Part shown: positions 35,594 to 46,988 of the stretch, one piece after another
Position numbering within the stretch: the stretch's first letter is position 1
Layout of the letters: every line of letters begins with the position of its first letter
Source of the DNA: Solen grandis
Taxonomy: Eukaryota; Mollusca; Bivalvia; Adapedonta; Solenidae
Assembly (NCBI GenBank): GCA_021229015.1
Contig: CM037784.1
Location: 64,487,831 to 64,551,830 of the forward strand
Reading direction: 5' to 3'
Length of the DNA stretch: 64,000 bases
Position numbers and translations under genes: made by a program
The notes under the pieces: model-generated
Databases searched by the model: none
What the model was told of the DNA's origin: nothing
The model's input: only the letters and a program-made list of their open reading frames with translations

Positions 35594-36915
35594 CTATGCC
35601 ACATCATAAAAATCATACACCAGTATTTCATTGCTTCGGTAGTTCGTAATGACAAGCTTCTTTTTCCGATGATCGCACCACACAGATAAAGGCTTCTTCA
35701 GATTATCTGCCTCGGTCAGGACCACACCCAGCTCCTTACCATCCGGCCCTAACTGAACAACATTGTGGGACTTATTGCCACACAGGAACACTCCCCCGTG
35801 TCCGTCTGTACAAACACTATACCCTCCCTCGACTTGTGAACCCCTGTATCTAAACAGTTCTGCCCCATTCCGATCTGTACAAATAAGTCCTCTGTCCCAG
35901 TCCGCTATATAGAGTCTATTTCCACTGACGGCCAAGTGATTGGTGGCTGTGAACATGCCCTCACAGATTGTTCTCATTCGTATCCCCGACAGGTTATATA
36001 CATGTACATTCTTACCTGCATCAGAAACAAACAACTCATCACTACTGTAAGCTATTCCGGTGCAGTCACATTCCACCGAAAAACTTCCAGCAAGATCCAT
36101 GTTGCTGCTACCAACTGAAACATACTGTATCTTACTACCCTTAAGACTCACGGCCACTTCCTTTTGACCAATACAACACGTCGCTCGGGGAACATTGGGC
36201 AGAACACAGTTGTCTGTAACAGAGTAGGTAGAGCTGTCAACCCGCTTTAGCAGTTTGTTTTCATTATCTGTCATCAGAATTGAACCATCGTCCAGCTGAC
36301 ATATGTTGGTTATGCTGCAGAATGTGGAATCCGGGGCTATTTTTACAATGCTCATCATCATGTGTGCATTTTTATACAGGTGGGTTTCCGCCCGAAAAGA
36401 CCCGAGAGACCGAAGACTAGCCAAATATTCATCTGCGTCACGATTTATTTCATACTTTCTGTTTTGTTTCATTTGCAATTCTCTTCCGTCAGTGCATTTC
36501 ATGGCTTGTTTTAATACTTTCTGTCCCATTTTCAAGTAAACAAACATCAAGGGTTTATTCTGATGTTGTATGTCCAATTTTTGAAGACAAGACGTTGTGT
36601 CTCTTTCCAGCTGATCACAGCCAGCCTGGTCCTCGTCCATCTTGCGCTTGTTCTCGTTGTACCAAACATTGATCTCTTCAATAGCCTCCTCTCAAGTGAC
36701 TCAACTTTCTTAATGATCTTCCTCGTCTTTTGTCTTACTTCATCTAGATATTTCTTCTTTTCATTCAGCAGTTCTTTCCCTGCCAGACTCCGTTTATTCT
36801 CAGTGTCCCCAGTTGCTCCTTTGTTCTCTTCATACCCTCTATAGTCTCTTTTATCTCAGTTTCTTTCAGTAGGTCGGCAGCATTATCGTGAATAACCCTG
36901 ACGTCTGCACATGTT
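35594..36915 (-). pseudogene. TRIM-like copy C, second exon; long intact propeller but frameshifted coiled coil
   Basis: The acceptor atttcag|AACATG is at 36915. An uninterrupted frame runs from about 36660 to the stop at 35594-35596 (over 340 codons): MDEDQAGCDQLERDTTSC, ELQMKQNRKYEINRDADEY, then propeller repeats ICQLDDGSILMTD, DELFVSDAGKNVHVYN, NRLYIADWDRGLICTDRNG and DGHGGVFLCGNKSHNVVQLG. It ends NYRSNEILVYDFYDVA. Upstream in the coiled coil two single-base deletions relative to copy B (near 36808 and 36688) disrupt the join to exon 1. The shorter downstream frame could in principle start at the internal Met (36640). It is the best preserved copy. Real decay or two draft errors are both possible; the expected role is NHL-type binding of RNA or protein. 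Confidence 0.7.
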
Positions 36916-38091
36916 CTGAAATAAAACAAGAGAAGCATAAGGTAATATCCTTCAACAATGCAACGTTAACCCTCATAAGACGAAATTTACTTCAGATAAA
37001 ATGATACTAACAACATACGTTCTACTCGAGACCATGGTATTATGACTGACGTGGCTAGAGATATGTCTTATAAGTCTATGCATAATGCAGAGGAAAATAA
37101 GATTTACACTTAAGGACCCTTTTATTTTCTTCCTTTCTTTTATGTTAGTTGAAATAGAAATACACTCAGTCAGAATGAAGATTTCACTTTGCAGTGAAAT
37201 CACCCCGATTTAGACTACACTGTATTATGATTAAGGTTCAATTCATTCGTGCCAGGTCTAATGAATTGTTCTTAAATTATGTTGGGTGCATGTCAGTGAT
37301 CACCCATGCTTGCAAGTTTCGTCTTCTAAGATATTATTTGAATCACTACTAGGCGACGTAAGTAGAACACAGGTAGATAGTATATCAGCACTTTATGTGG
37401 ATGTTGTGCTCGGGTGTGCCAAAACAACTTACCTAGTAGTTTCACAAGATAGCATTATTGTGTATAAGTACATTCAAATAAAGACCGCTTTTCATTTACA
37501 TGAACATGTATATACGAACACTTTGATTTATATTTGTGTGCGTGTGTGTGTTGCGATTACATTTTGTATTATACTGTATTCGTTTTATGTTAACGTCCCT
37601 CCGACAATATTTCAGTCATTTAGAGACAGATAGTGTGTTGCCACGCTGCAGTATCACGCCGTAGACTAGTAGCATGATACCACACCCAGTCACATTACTC
37701 TGACACCGGGCCAAGCAGTACCCTCATTTATTTAGCGCTAAGCAAGTCAGCTATAACAATACCATTTCTTACGACTTTGGTACGTCGCGGCCGGGGATCG
37801 AACCCACGACCTCCCGATTACGAGGAGAACGCTCCAACTGCACGGCCACCGGGTCTATTTATCGTATTCGTTTAAGTTAACATAAAAATATAGATGTTAT
37901 CGTATATACACGTGTTTAAATTAATGGAAAATGCATATGGCATATGACAGAGCTATAATCGGTCTGATAAAGAGCGGGTATGATCACAATTGTTTTCTCT
38001 CAATTTGAAGTTTAAGAATCTAAAAACAAATAAATGTATATTTTATCAGAAAAAAGACATATGCATCATAATATACATTCCTTTTACATAC
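36916..38091 (-). other. Intron of TRIM copy C
   Basis: Shorter than that of copy B. It contains a minus-strand SINE family 2 shared with copy B. The 115-residue plus-strand frame at 37286 is not conserved in copy B. Confidence 0.6.
37567..37858 (-). repeat. SINE family 2, full length, minus strand
   Basis: The tail (cctccgacaatatttcagtc), the body (catgataccacacccagtca), then the tRNA-like head with ggggatcgaacccacgacc at about 37794 and cggccaccgggtc at the end. This is the most complete family 2 copy here. Confidence 0.9.
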
Positions 38092-38384
38092 CTGTGTTCC
38101 ATGAACGAACAAATGCTACAAAGAACCTCATCGTGACTCTTGCACCACAGCTCCACCGGTTTCTGACTATGTTGTCGGCATTTCACCGTAACCCCACTTC
38201 TCGCAGCTGACGGTTCCACCAAGGTATGATCCTCCATATAATCATTGTGTTGATCCAAACAGAGAGTACACAGGTACTTTTGACAGTCCTGGCAGAATTT
38301 CACAGCCTCTCTAATTCGATTCCTTTTATGACAAACAGAACAAGTGTCGTCAAACACTACGTCTGATGAAGGAGGTGTCGCCAT
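38092..38384 (-). CDS. TRIM-like copy C, first exon with two B-boxes
   Basis: ATG is at 38384 and the donor CACAG|gtatgt at 38092. About 97 residues begin MATPPSSDVVFDDTCSVC. The first B-box is VKFCQDCQKYLCTLCLDQH and the second CRQHSQKPVELWCKSHDEVL, CSIC, MEH. In the first B-box the position that is His in ECHK of copies A and B is Gln (DCQK). The exon is fully open and splices in phase to 36915. There is no RING. Closest relative in the window is copy B. Confidence 0.8.
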
Positions 38385-38999
38385 GATTGCTACTTATCGA
38401 ATCCACCCTCTTACGTCTATTGCCAAAGTCCAAACTATAAATAAAAATACCTGGAAAGTTTCGTTTGTATGACAGTATAATAGGTTTCTGTAATCAAAGG
38501 ACTGATCGTGCTGAAAGCTGCTAGTAAAAGAAGTAGATTCAACATATTTTTATATATTTGAATGCAGAGACCATCGACCTCTCCAAATAGTATTTATTTT
38601 TCAGTGTATATATTGATACAATATAGCTATCAACTCGCATACCATTGCCAGCATTAGATGCACCATCAATAGTTTCAGAACTTGCAGTGATCCAGTGCGA
38701 TTTGTGTTATTTGTCTATCAGTAAACTAAAGATATAAGAATTATGAAATACTTAGGGCTATCAAAGTGTTGCAGTTTACACCTGAACATGCATGTAATGT
38801 GTTATTTTATAACTTACATACCTACCTGTCGTTAAATATCTGTCTCGCTGCCTGTCTTTATACTTATATCAGAGCATGTGTCGATCACTCGTAAAAGTTG
38901 TTAAAATTGGAGTTTAAAAAAACCAGGTTCTCGACGTGCTTGTTGGATTTAAAAAGTCGTTTGTATGAGTCTAAAACGTATAATTATAGACATAGTAGT

Positions 39000-39060
39000 T
39001 CAGTCACATAGTGACGTCTATGTACACAGAGGCACCTGGGTTGAACCACTTATATTAAGG
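39000..39060 (-). repeat. SINE family 1 fragment, minus strand
   Basis: Remnant (tcagtcacatagtgacgtct, then cacagaggcacctgggttg) of the fragment also seen at 27825-27905. Confidence 0.5.
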
Positions 39061-39356
39061 TAAGCCATGTAAAAAGCCAGCATGTAGGCATCAATGAATG
39101 TAAACGGGTAAAAGCATTATTTCCGATGCTATAATATGGTTTTTTTTATTCACATTATTTCAAATGTTTCAAGTATTCAAAGTTCGTATTCACCTTATCC
39201 TTAATAGCGCTGGTACAATCAAGAACCTAATCAATATTTTCATTTTTAAAAAGGACCTTACATATTCCGCTTTAGATGCTTCGACTAGACCATCTTCTTT
39301 CATAACCAACACTCATGTTATCAAAAAAAATAAAGTCTAATCAGCATGTATTAGTT

Positions 39357-40510
39357 AAAGCGGAGCGCTGCAATAAATCTACAAAATTTTAAAATATAAA
39401 GGATAACATATTTACGGATTGTCACGTACGCTTTACAGCTTTGCCTTTGACCTCGCATTATGGAACCGTCTGCCGTTTGACTGACAGCACACGTTATGTT
39501 TTAAGTACGGTATAAGTCAATGTTACTGGGTACATTTATATTTTTAGCTTACAAAACATGACGTAATCATTTGCCGCCGCATTAAGCTCCGCCCATATTG
39601 GTCTTCGGTCACGCAGGCATCATATTTTCCTCCATATCAAGATATCACGGTTCATTTTGTGCCATATATTTTTCAAATTTTGAACGGAATGCAAGCGCTT
39701 CACTGGACGATTAAGTTGGACAAACTGTAAGGTATGATTACAGTTTGTTCGACTTAATCGTCCAATAAAATGCTTGCATTTCGTTTAAAATTTGAAAAAT
39801 ATATTGCATAAAATGATCCGTGAGGTCTTGATATGAAAAAGATGTGGAGAAAAAAATGATGCCTTCGTGATCTAAGGGCTAAATGGACGGAGCTTGTTGC
39901 GGAGGAGGATAATTACGTCATGTTTTGTTTATCCTTTCCAAATGTACCCACTGATACTGACTCTGAACCATCACGTGTACTGTCCATCAAACGCGAGTTG
40001 ATTCCATAATGCGAGGTCAAAGGCAAAGATGTTATGGCGTATGTGACAAAATGTAAATATGTTTTCCTTTTATATTTAAAATTGTATGGATTTATCGCAG
40101 ATAAATTCCATAAAATTTGAAATATGAACGATAACAAATACTAACAGTTTGTCCTACTTGATCGTTGATGAAATGTTTGTATTTCATTCAAAATGCGAAC
40201 AGATATATTAGTGATATCTTGATATGGAGAAAATATGGTACCTACGTGACCAAAGACCAATATGGGCGAAGCGAACGAATACGTCATGTTTGTTAGCTAA
40301 AAAATATAAATGTACCCAGTTTCATTAACTCTGAATCGAAATTTAAGCATCACGCGTGCTGTCAGGTTCCATGATGCGAGGTCAAAGGCAAAACTGTATG
40401 GCGTACGTGACTTACTGTTATTATGTTTTATCGTTTATATTTTAAATTTTATGGATTTATGACATCGCTCTGCTTAGCGACGCTTGCGATAAATTCCATA
40501 AATTTTAAAA
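39357..40510. mobile_element. Large foldback (inverted) repeat with a third partial arm
   Basis: The left arm is about 39370-39740 and the right arm about 39745-40110. They are complementary: gctttgcctttgacctcgca pairs with tgcgaggtcaaaggcaaaga, and the centre is gacgattaagttggacaaac against gtttgttcgacttaatcgtc. A third copy in the right-arm orientation follows to about 40510. The ends carry gcgataaattccataaa-type sequence and aaaatataaacgataac. No protein is encoded. It is absent from the matching region of the other block. Confidence 0.75.
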
Positions 40511-41590
40511 TATAAACGATAACTAATACTTATTTCTTGAATATTTAAAAACAACGTTTATATTGTAAATATTAAATTTAAAACAATTTCGACATACATT
40601 TTTTTCTCAGGAATATGGACTATTAGAGTTCAAGCGCATGTTACAAACATATACCAGTTATTGCGGCGCACATATCATTTTCATCAGGATAGGAAATTCA
40701 AGCTCAATTTGTGTGCACAATATTCGTGCAGTTTGATACGGAAAAAAGTAGGTCACCAGATGGACGTAGTGCAAATAATGTGCATACATTTGAAGTATTA
40801 TCATCTGGAGATGATTATCTTACTATATACATGTTCGATGTACGTGTATTTGTATGTAGACAAGGTTTGCCTGGTTGTTTTTAATAATCAAATTGAGGAC
40901 ATTGTTTACATGAGGCAAATACTGGGCAATTGGAATCCGACGGTTATGGGTGCCAGTCCCGACATGATGTGTGTGTGTTTATTAGTTATTAGTTTCTACC
41001 GGCGAATATATTTGTTACTATTTAAGATAAGGTCTATGGTAGGAGAGGTCAGTGAAATGTTATAAATATAAACTAATGGATACGGCACAAAATAGCTTCT
41101 TTCCTCTTCACAAAAATGCCTAAGTGTAACTATTATTGTTTTATGAAAATAATTCTTATAATTCAAGTAAACTGTGTTATTAAATTATAGTTATAAAATG
41201 AATTATGTAATAATGTTGCACTTACAATCACGTATTTAAATTATTATTATCATTATAAAATACTTCTCTGAAATGCTCACGGTAGCAAAATCACCCCATT
41301 CTTTAAACTGTAAATTGAATACAAACTAAATAAGTAAACAGGGCGAGTTAAATAACATTCGTATTGGTGTTTAAATTGTATGCACAACTGAAAAATTTGT
41401 TTTCATGTGAAATTTTGTTCTGAAGTTTTGCTTTAGTGACACACAGTCTACATTGTGATCGTGTACTTCTTGAACGATCACATCAGGCTATCTCATACAT
41501 CGCGATACCTCCCGGTTTTTTTTTGTTGCTCTATGGAATGGCTGATACCTGTATATATCTGCTATCAGAAGTTACTAAGGACACAGTATG
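40511..41590. other. Right end of the duplicated block and gene-poor sequence
   Basis: 40640-40935 matches 30090-30410; the 134-residue frame at 40661 lies across it and is not conserved in the other copy. The rest is AT-rich. Confidence 0.5.
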
Positions 41591-41599
41591 GAGCCACTG

Positions 41600-41617
41600 A
41601 TTTGCATCTATAAATAG
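41600..41617 (+). promoter_or_regulatory. Octamer-like ATTTGCAT next to a TATA box
   Basis: gatttgcatctataaatag: an octamer motif (attTGCAT) runs into a consensus TATA box (ctataaatag, 41608-41617). No coding exon is recognised downstream, so the role is open. Confidence 0.35.
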
Positions 41618-41986
41618 AAGCTGTGTCGTCACTCGGTAGTACAAATCAAAGCGCTGATAGCGCCAAGAGAACAGTATTGTCGCATTATTTTTTTTATCAA
41701 AGTACCTTTAATAAACACGGGTCAAAGTTTCGCGCAATGCCAATAACCCCTTTAACGTTTCGTTAACTTGGTCATTTGAAGAAATTACAGATGAATGCAC
41801 CATTTGTTTCCTCAGACTGTTAACAAATGGCACATCGCCACTCTTACTTTCCCTATTTCTGTAGCCTACAATGAACAATCGTTTATTATTTTAATATAAG
41901 TTTAATATTTGGCAAAAACTAAGTTACAATTTATCTCTGCAGCTCGTCAAACCCTCTTCCACTTGAGATACACTCAACTTCAGTAC

Positions 41987-42191
41987 ACCGATGTGGGTTC
42001 GAATCCCGGTAGGGACTTCGGATTTTTCATGTGAGGAAGCCTTCCAGCTGGCATGCGGTAGGTCGGTGGTTCTACCCGGGTATCTCTGTGTACTCGGGGT
42101 CTTCCTCATCCTGTAATTATCTGGACGTCGCTATATGATTTAAATACTATCGCAGCGACGGTAAACCCCAATACAACAACAACAACAACAA
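41987..42191 (+). repeat. SINE family 1, 5'-truncated, with target site duplication
   Basis: From gatgtgggttcgaatccc to the CAA-repeat tail. CAACTTCAGTAC flanks it at 41975-41986 and 42192-42203, so it is a young insertion. Confidence 0.9.
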
Positions 42192-42509
42192 CAACTTCAG
42201 TACCTTCAGCGCTTTGATTTTATTAACTAAAAAATTGTGAAGAAAAAATCAACTTATGCACCCTGTCCCGTCCATTAATCCAAAATCTTCAGTAATACCC
42301 CTGTTAAGCTTGCATAAAATGGTGTAATAATGTATAGCGATATAACAATATTGCACCGTTGAATCTAATTTGCTCAATAATTTTTTCATCTAAATGTATA
42401 TGAATATGTGCAGTACTGAGCGAAATATAGGCCTTTCTCCACTAACTGCACGCACTAACATGTATTTAGTAAAATATGAAGCAAAAGTCAACACACCAAG
42501 CAAAAATAC

Positions 42510-42599
42510 CTGCAACGCGGTGATGTGTAATTTTGACCGCCATTTTCTGAACGTCTCTTTATGTTTATACAACAGCTTATTCTTTGCGTCATCCGCCAT
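42510..42599 (-). CDS. Possible lone first coding exon, unknown protein
   Basis: ATG at 42599 sits in a good context (cagcATGG). It encodes MADDAKNKLLYKHKETFRKW, RSKLHITALQ, then a donor gcag|gtattt at about 42509. The charged, helix-like peptide looks more like coding sequence than other small frames here. I do not recognise a family and found no partner exon on the minus strand to the left. It may be a real first exon of an unseen gene, or chance. Confidence 0.25.
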
Positions 42600-42609
42600 G
42601 CTGATGATA

Positions 42610-43150
42610 AGTTAGTATGAAAATAAAAACAGAACGGAAACTATTTACACACATTGTTTATTTTATACAAAATGGTGAATAGTAATGTTATAAAGCTCGG
42701 TATTATATTGGATATAACGTGCCTTGAGGAATCGCGAACTTTTATATTCGTGCCCGTGTATATTTCTGAAAGTATGGCTACTCTTTCCGTATATGATCAT
42801 TAAAAAATGAGATAAAGTAATTTAAACTGTATCACCAATTACACGGGCTTCGAGAGCTAGGGACCTCACACGTCTATTGTTTTCCATCCCTTTCTCTCTC
42901 AGAGCTAAATAATTCACGAATATAACTATGTAATCACACGGGAGTCAGGTCCCGTGTTATCGAAAATAAAAATGGTACTTAAGTACAATTTTCTTACTCA
43001 AACTACGTATTTTGGTTTCAGTAGGATTTGAGTATGATACTCAAAACGGAAATTGTACTTAAGTCTTTTCGAGAACTCGGGGTCAGGATCTTTTGAATTA
43101 CTCACCAGTGTTCTGTCCTTTTTGTGCATAACAAAGGACCAAGCTCGTGT
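42610..43150. other. Gene-poor sequence
   Basis: AT-rich, with no repeat shared with the rest of the window and no exon-like segment with splice sites. Confidence 0.4.
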
Positions 43151-43154
43151 AAAT

Positions 43155-43250
43155 TTTCGGCCTCAGAACCTGATCTCCACCGGGTACATTATTCTTACAC
43201 CGTGCGAACTAGTCCAAGAACTATATTCATGCTGACCGCCTTTTACGTTG
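43155..43250 (-). repeat. Degenerate SINE family 2 fragment
   Basis: tacattattcttacaccgtg, cgaactagtccaagaacta, catgctgaccgcc, then acgttggtat, in the order of a minus-strand family 2 body. Confidence 0.5.
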
Positions 43251-43540
43251 GTATATTTTGGATGGGAAATGAGCCGATATTATCAAATCAACGTTTGCAA
43301 ATATCAAATCAAATGTATTGTACAATTTAGCAAAACATAATTTAAAATATAAGCATTCACTGATTGTTGGTTTGGAAGTATTCATACTAGCTCATCTATA
43401 CATTTTGTTAATTTTTATTAATCATAGAAATATTCGCATGAAATTGAAATATGCTTTCGTCTCTGTTGATTAATTTGTATGGTGTGTACATGGCTTGTAT
43501 AGATACAATTTATTTACATGATTCTATGACAATGCACTGT

Positions 43541-43782
43541 TTAACCCTTTCCCTCATAGAGGATACCATGAAAAGACCTAAGCGAACAGCATAAAACCAG
43601 ATCAGCCTGCGAGTAACTCGCAGGCTGATCAGGTTTAATGCTGTTCGCTGCTCCTCAGTGGTCTGGTAATGAGGATTTTACAATTAAATTTGGTAAGGTT
43701 TGTGTTTGGCTTTCTGCAGATCAGGCTTAATGTGGTACCTACTGAGTGCGTCAAAATGAGTCTATATGAGGGAAAGGATTAA
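43541..43782. mobile_element. piggyBac-type MITE, copy 2
   Basis: TTAA then CCCTTTCCCTCATA at the left; TATGAGGGAAAGGA then TTAA at the right, with one changed base. The interior matches 4978-5200. It contains an additional perfect palindrome around cagcctgcgag/ctcgcaggctg near 43602-43628. Confidence 0.85.
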
Positions 43783-43918
43783 GTATACGTCAAATAAGAT
43801 TATATTCTGGTCTGTTTATACTATCCTGGCTATCGGACGAACACTGTGATTGCTCATCCATTCAGAATGGCTCATAAAAATATACACAATATTTTACCTC
43901 ATAACAATTCACTTCTCG

Positions 43919-44760
43919 TAAGTGTTTATTGTTGTTCTATGATTTCATTCACGTCAAAGGTGATTCGGTCACTGATACTCATTATTTTAATTACCCGGAC
44001 AATGTATATTCCTTTGCTAAAAGTGTTCAGCCGAGGGCAAATGTGAACTAAATTTATAATGGAAAGACTTAGTTAACTTTGTCACGGAGCACTTGATTAA
44101 TTTTGTGTTTCTATTACAGTTAGAATGAAGCCCAAAGGGTACATGGGTACATCGTGAAGTTTTGTCATTTGATTTGATATTTTAATGAACCACATATTTT
44201 TTAACGTGTGTCTATGTGAAAATCAATTAGAAATCGTTGTGGTATCTTTTGGGGACTCTGGTACTTATTGGTCTGCTTAAACTGTTTGTTTGTGTATTTA
44301 TTTTTCATATTTTTCCCAGAAAAGAAAAGGTAGTTCTTTAGCCAAGCCGAGCATTGGTGCCCAGATAGCTCTTTATTCTTCTCACATCTTTCGAATCATT
44401 TGTGGTTACCGAAATTCAGACATTCTGTTCAGTCAGTGCCTTGGTATAGTTGGCGGATGTAATGATTACAGATGTGTAACGTGTCGGGCGGTCAATCTGT
44501 CCGCCTGAACTGCATATTTAAATATCAAGACAACATTTTTTTTTACTTTGCAAAATTAAATAGAAAACGAAATTGTAATTATGAAATATATAAAGCGTCG
44601 ATATAAAAAAAAGTTTGCAAAAACATATTTTTTATTGAAAACATTTCCATCCCTCATTTTCAAATGCCCCACACTTACGTCGTGTATGCATTTAACACAA
44701 TAATAAAATACATTAATATTTTCATAAAGGACTTTTGCGTGAATGTATTCAAATGTTATT
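43919..44760. repeat. Duplicated segment upstream of the peroxidase gene, copy 1
   Basis: Matches 62107-62840 and 63495-63560 in the same order: gattcggtcactg, gtgttcagccgagggcaaat, tgtcacggagca, cattctgttcagtcagtgcc and tttgcgtgaatgtattc. The 72-residue frame at 44290 is not conserved between copies and is not called. Confidence 0.65.
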
Positions 44761-45009
44761 CATCAACAATATTCAAGTCATTGCTTCTGCATGGCAATCA
44801 GTCTAAAGCTTAGCTTTGTGGTGTTTTTAATAATCCTAAGACCTTATATAACTTTGTTGTAATTGAAAAGAAAGGGGGTGACAATATGTACATAATAAAA
44901 TTGATTTTACCCCCTCAAGTCATCTGACCATTTCAAGTTGTGTAGGAGGTACTGAATTACCACGTATTGCTATCATCGGTTCCGGGTGATTGCACAGTCT
45001 TACGACCGG

Positions 45010-45017
45010 CTATAAAG
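45010..45017 (+). promoter_or_regulatory. TATA-like site, candidate peroxidase promoter
   Basis: ggctataaaggtc, followed 60 bases later by a plausible donor (tacgtgc|gtatgt at about 45074). A non-coding first exon could run from about 45040 and splice to 47500. Confidence 0.3.
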
Positions 45018-45489
45018 GTCAAGGAATTGTACCAAACCTCGTCTGTTGGAACTTTCATACGGAGAAATACGTGCGTATGTATAAACTCTATCCTTTTTAC
45101 TTAATTGCATTAATCATAAATTTTAATTAAATATTTTTATTTAAGTACATAATTTGGATTCTCTTTAAAGTATTAATATTTTCCCCTTTTTATCTGTGTT
45201 TTTTTAAGCTTCATTACAATGCAAGTCTTTCAGTTAAAAATCGATTTATTTATATCGTTTAAATTCAATCATAAACAAAACTTGTCAAAACTTTGTCTTT
45301 TTTTGAAGTTTTTTTTATTATGGACGCTGTTGGTCTAGATTATTTTTCTTTTAGTTAAACTGTAATTAGCAAACATAAAGCGCCTTTACCGTGTGCAGAA
45401 TTTTTCGTGCTTTCTAGGAGTGTGACCTCGACTTTCTAGTACGAGGTTATAAACAATACAGATTATGAAAAAAGTTTGTGTGTGTGTTT

Positions 45490-45514
45490 GGGGGGGGGGG
45501 GGGGGGGGGGGGGG
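45490..45514. repeat. Poly-G tract of 25
   Basis: Twenty-five G in a row after a GT run. It can form G-quadruplexes and is a likely length-error site. Confidence 0.9.
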
Positions 45515-46920
45515 TAAAGTTTAGTGTATACATCAGCATATACAGGTCATTCAAGTCATAAGTTTGTACATATATTTTTATGTGGTAAATTGTTCAAAAT
45601 TTCTAATATTTATATCAAATCGTTGGCAGAACATTGTTTTTTTTTAAATGGCTGCCATGAAATATTTCTTTAAAACAGTGTACTGATTTACAATAACCTA
45701 ATTTCATTGATTCAGGAAGTTATGATGTCACAGCATGACAAGGAGTGACAGCATCCCTAGAAAAATCGTGTCTGGTTTGCAAGAAAGATCACAATGCTTT
45801 ACGGAGGTTTCCTATTCTAATAAAACTAAAGAAAATATGCTCAAACATTAAACGTAATTACGCATTACAAATTGAAGTTTACGAATAATATTTTAACAAC
45901 TATAACAGAAACAATGCATAAATAGGTTCAAATGATTGTATTGGTGTTTATGGAAAATTAAAGCTCATACATTTTGTGTTCGTTTTGTATAGAGTTTTTT
46001 TAATATTTTATGCAGCTTGTTCAAATATGATTGATGAAAAAAAACTTTTCTCCATCGTTAATGTTGGTGAAGTCATTGTTTCTTGACAAATAAATTTGGC
46101 AAGTGTAGGTCACATTGCACTGAAAAAACGCTTTATCGTTCGTAAACGACACGTCGCGGAAATCTGTTTTATACAGAATATGGTATCCCCATCAAAAACG
46201 ATATCACTTTTAATGAAGGTGTGCATAATATGTATACATCGGCACACAGTAGCATTGGAATGTTCGCAAAACAATCAAAACTGACCACCACCCAAGGTAT
46301 TTGTGTATATTCTATTTGCTTTATTTCTCACTTATGCGTGATGTATTTTTATGATTTTTGCTAGAGGCGCTGTTTGACGTAAAACCTTTAAACAATTTGC
46401 AATTGATGAGCGAAACACTTAAGTTTGGACGACGTCATCAGATTCATAAAGGGCAAATAAAGGTCACAATTTATTTCAATAAGTTTCACTTGACAAACGA
46501 AAGTAAATTCACATATATTCAGTAAGACGTTTCACAAAGGTCATCAAACCATTTTGATACAATAAATCTTATACAAACGGATATCTGAAATGAAAAAATG
46601 CACTTGTTGCTTTGTTTACAGCATTTAATAGGATATTTTTCCGAGGATCAATTTCCGAGATACCATGCACCGTGTCTAATACGAGTATTTAACAAGAAAT
46701 ATCTTTTAAAAAAAAGATATTCAGCGTAAGGAAAAAAACAACAACAAAGACACAAAGGTTAAAGAAAGTAAAAGTTTTACACTATATTATATTCAAAAGA
46801 ATAATGCTGGCAAGATTTAAATTGTGGAGTTATATGATTTTAAAATAATGCTAGAAAACGTATTTTTCTCTAAAATTAGGATATATAAATGTCATATTAG
46901 CCAAAAAAAAAAGTTCCGTC
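45515..46920. other. Upstream region of the peroxidase gene
   Basis: AT-rich without repeats shared elsewhere in the window. The 62-residue frame at 46096 has no recognisable domain or splice support. Confidence 0.4.
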
Positions 46921-46978
46921 AGTGTGATTTGATCTCGGGGCACTTAGTTTAGCAGACGAGCACTTAACAAGACTGTTA

Positions 46979-46988
46979 CTATAAATAG
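46979..46988 (+). promoter_or_regulatory. TATA box, nearer candidate peroxidase promoter
   Basis: ctataaatag, a consensus TATA box. Transcription would start near 47010, with a short non-coding exon ending at ccaag|gttaac (about 47036) and joining the acceptor tttcag at 47499. This is the more economical of the two candidates. Confidence 0.45.

Noticed and set aside
40661..41065. 134-residue plus-strand open frame
   Set aside because: It spans the edge of the segmental duplication and is not open in the matching block at 30090-30410.
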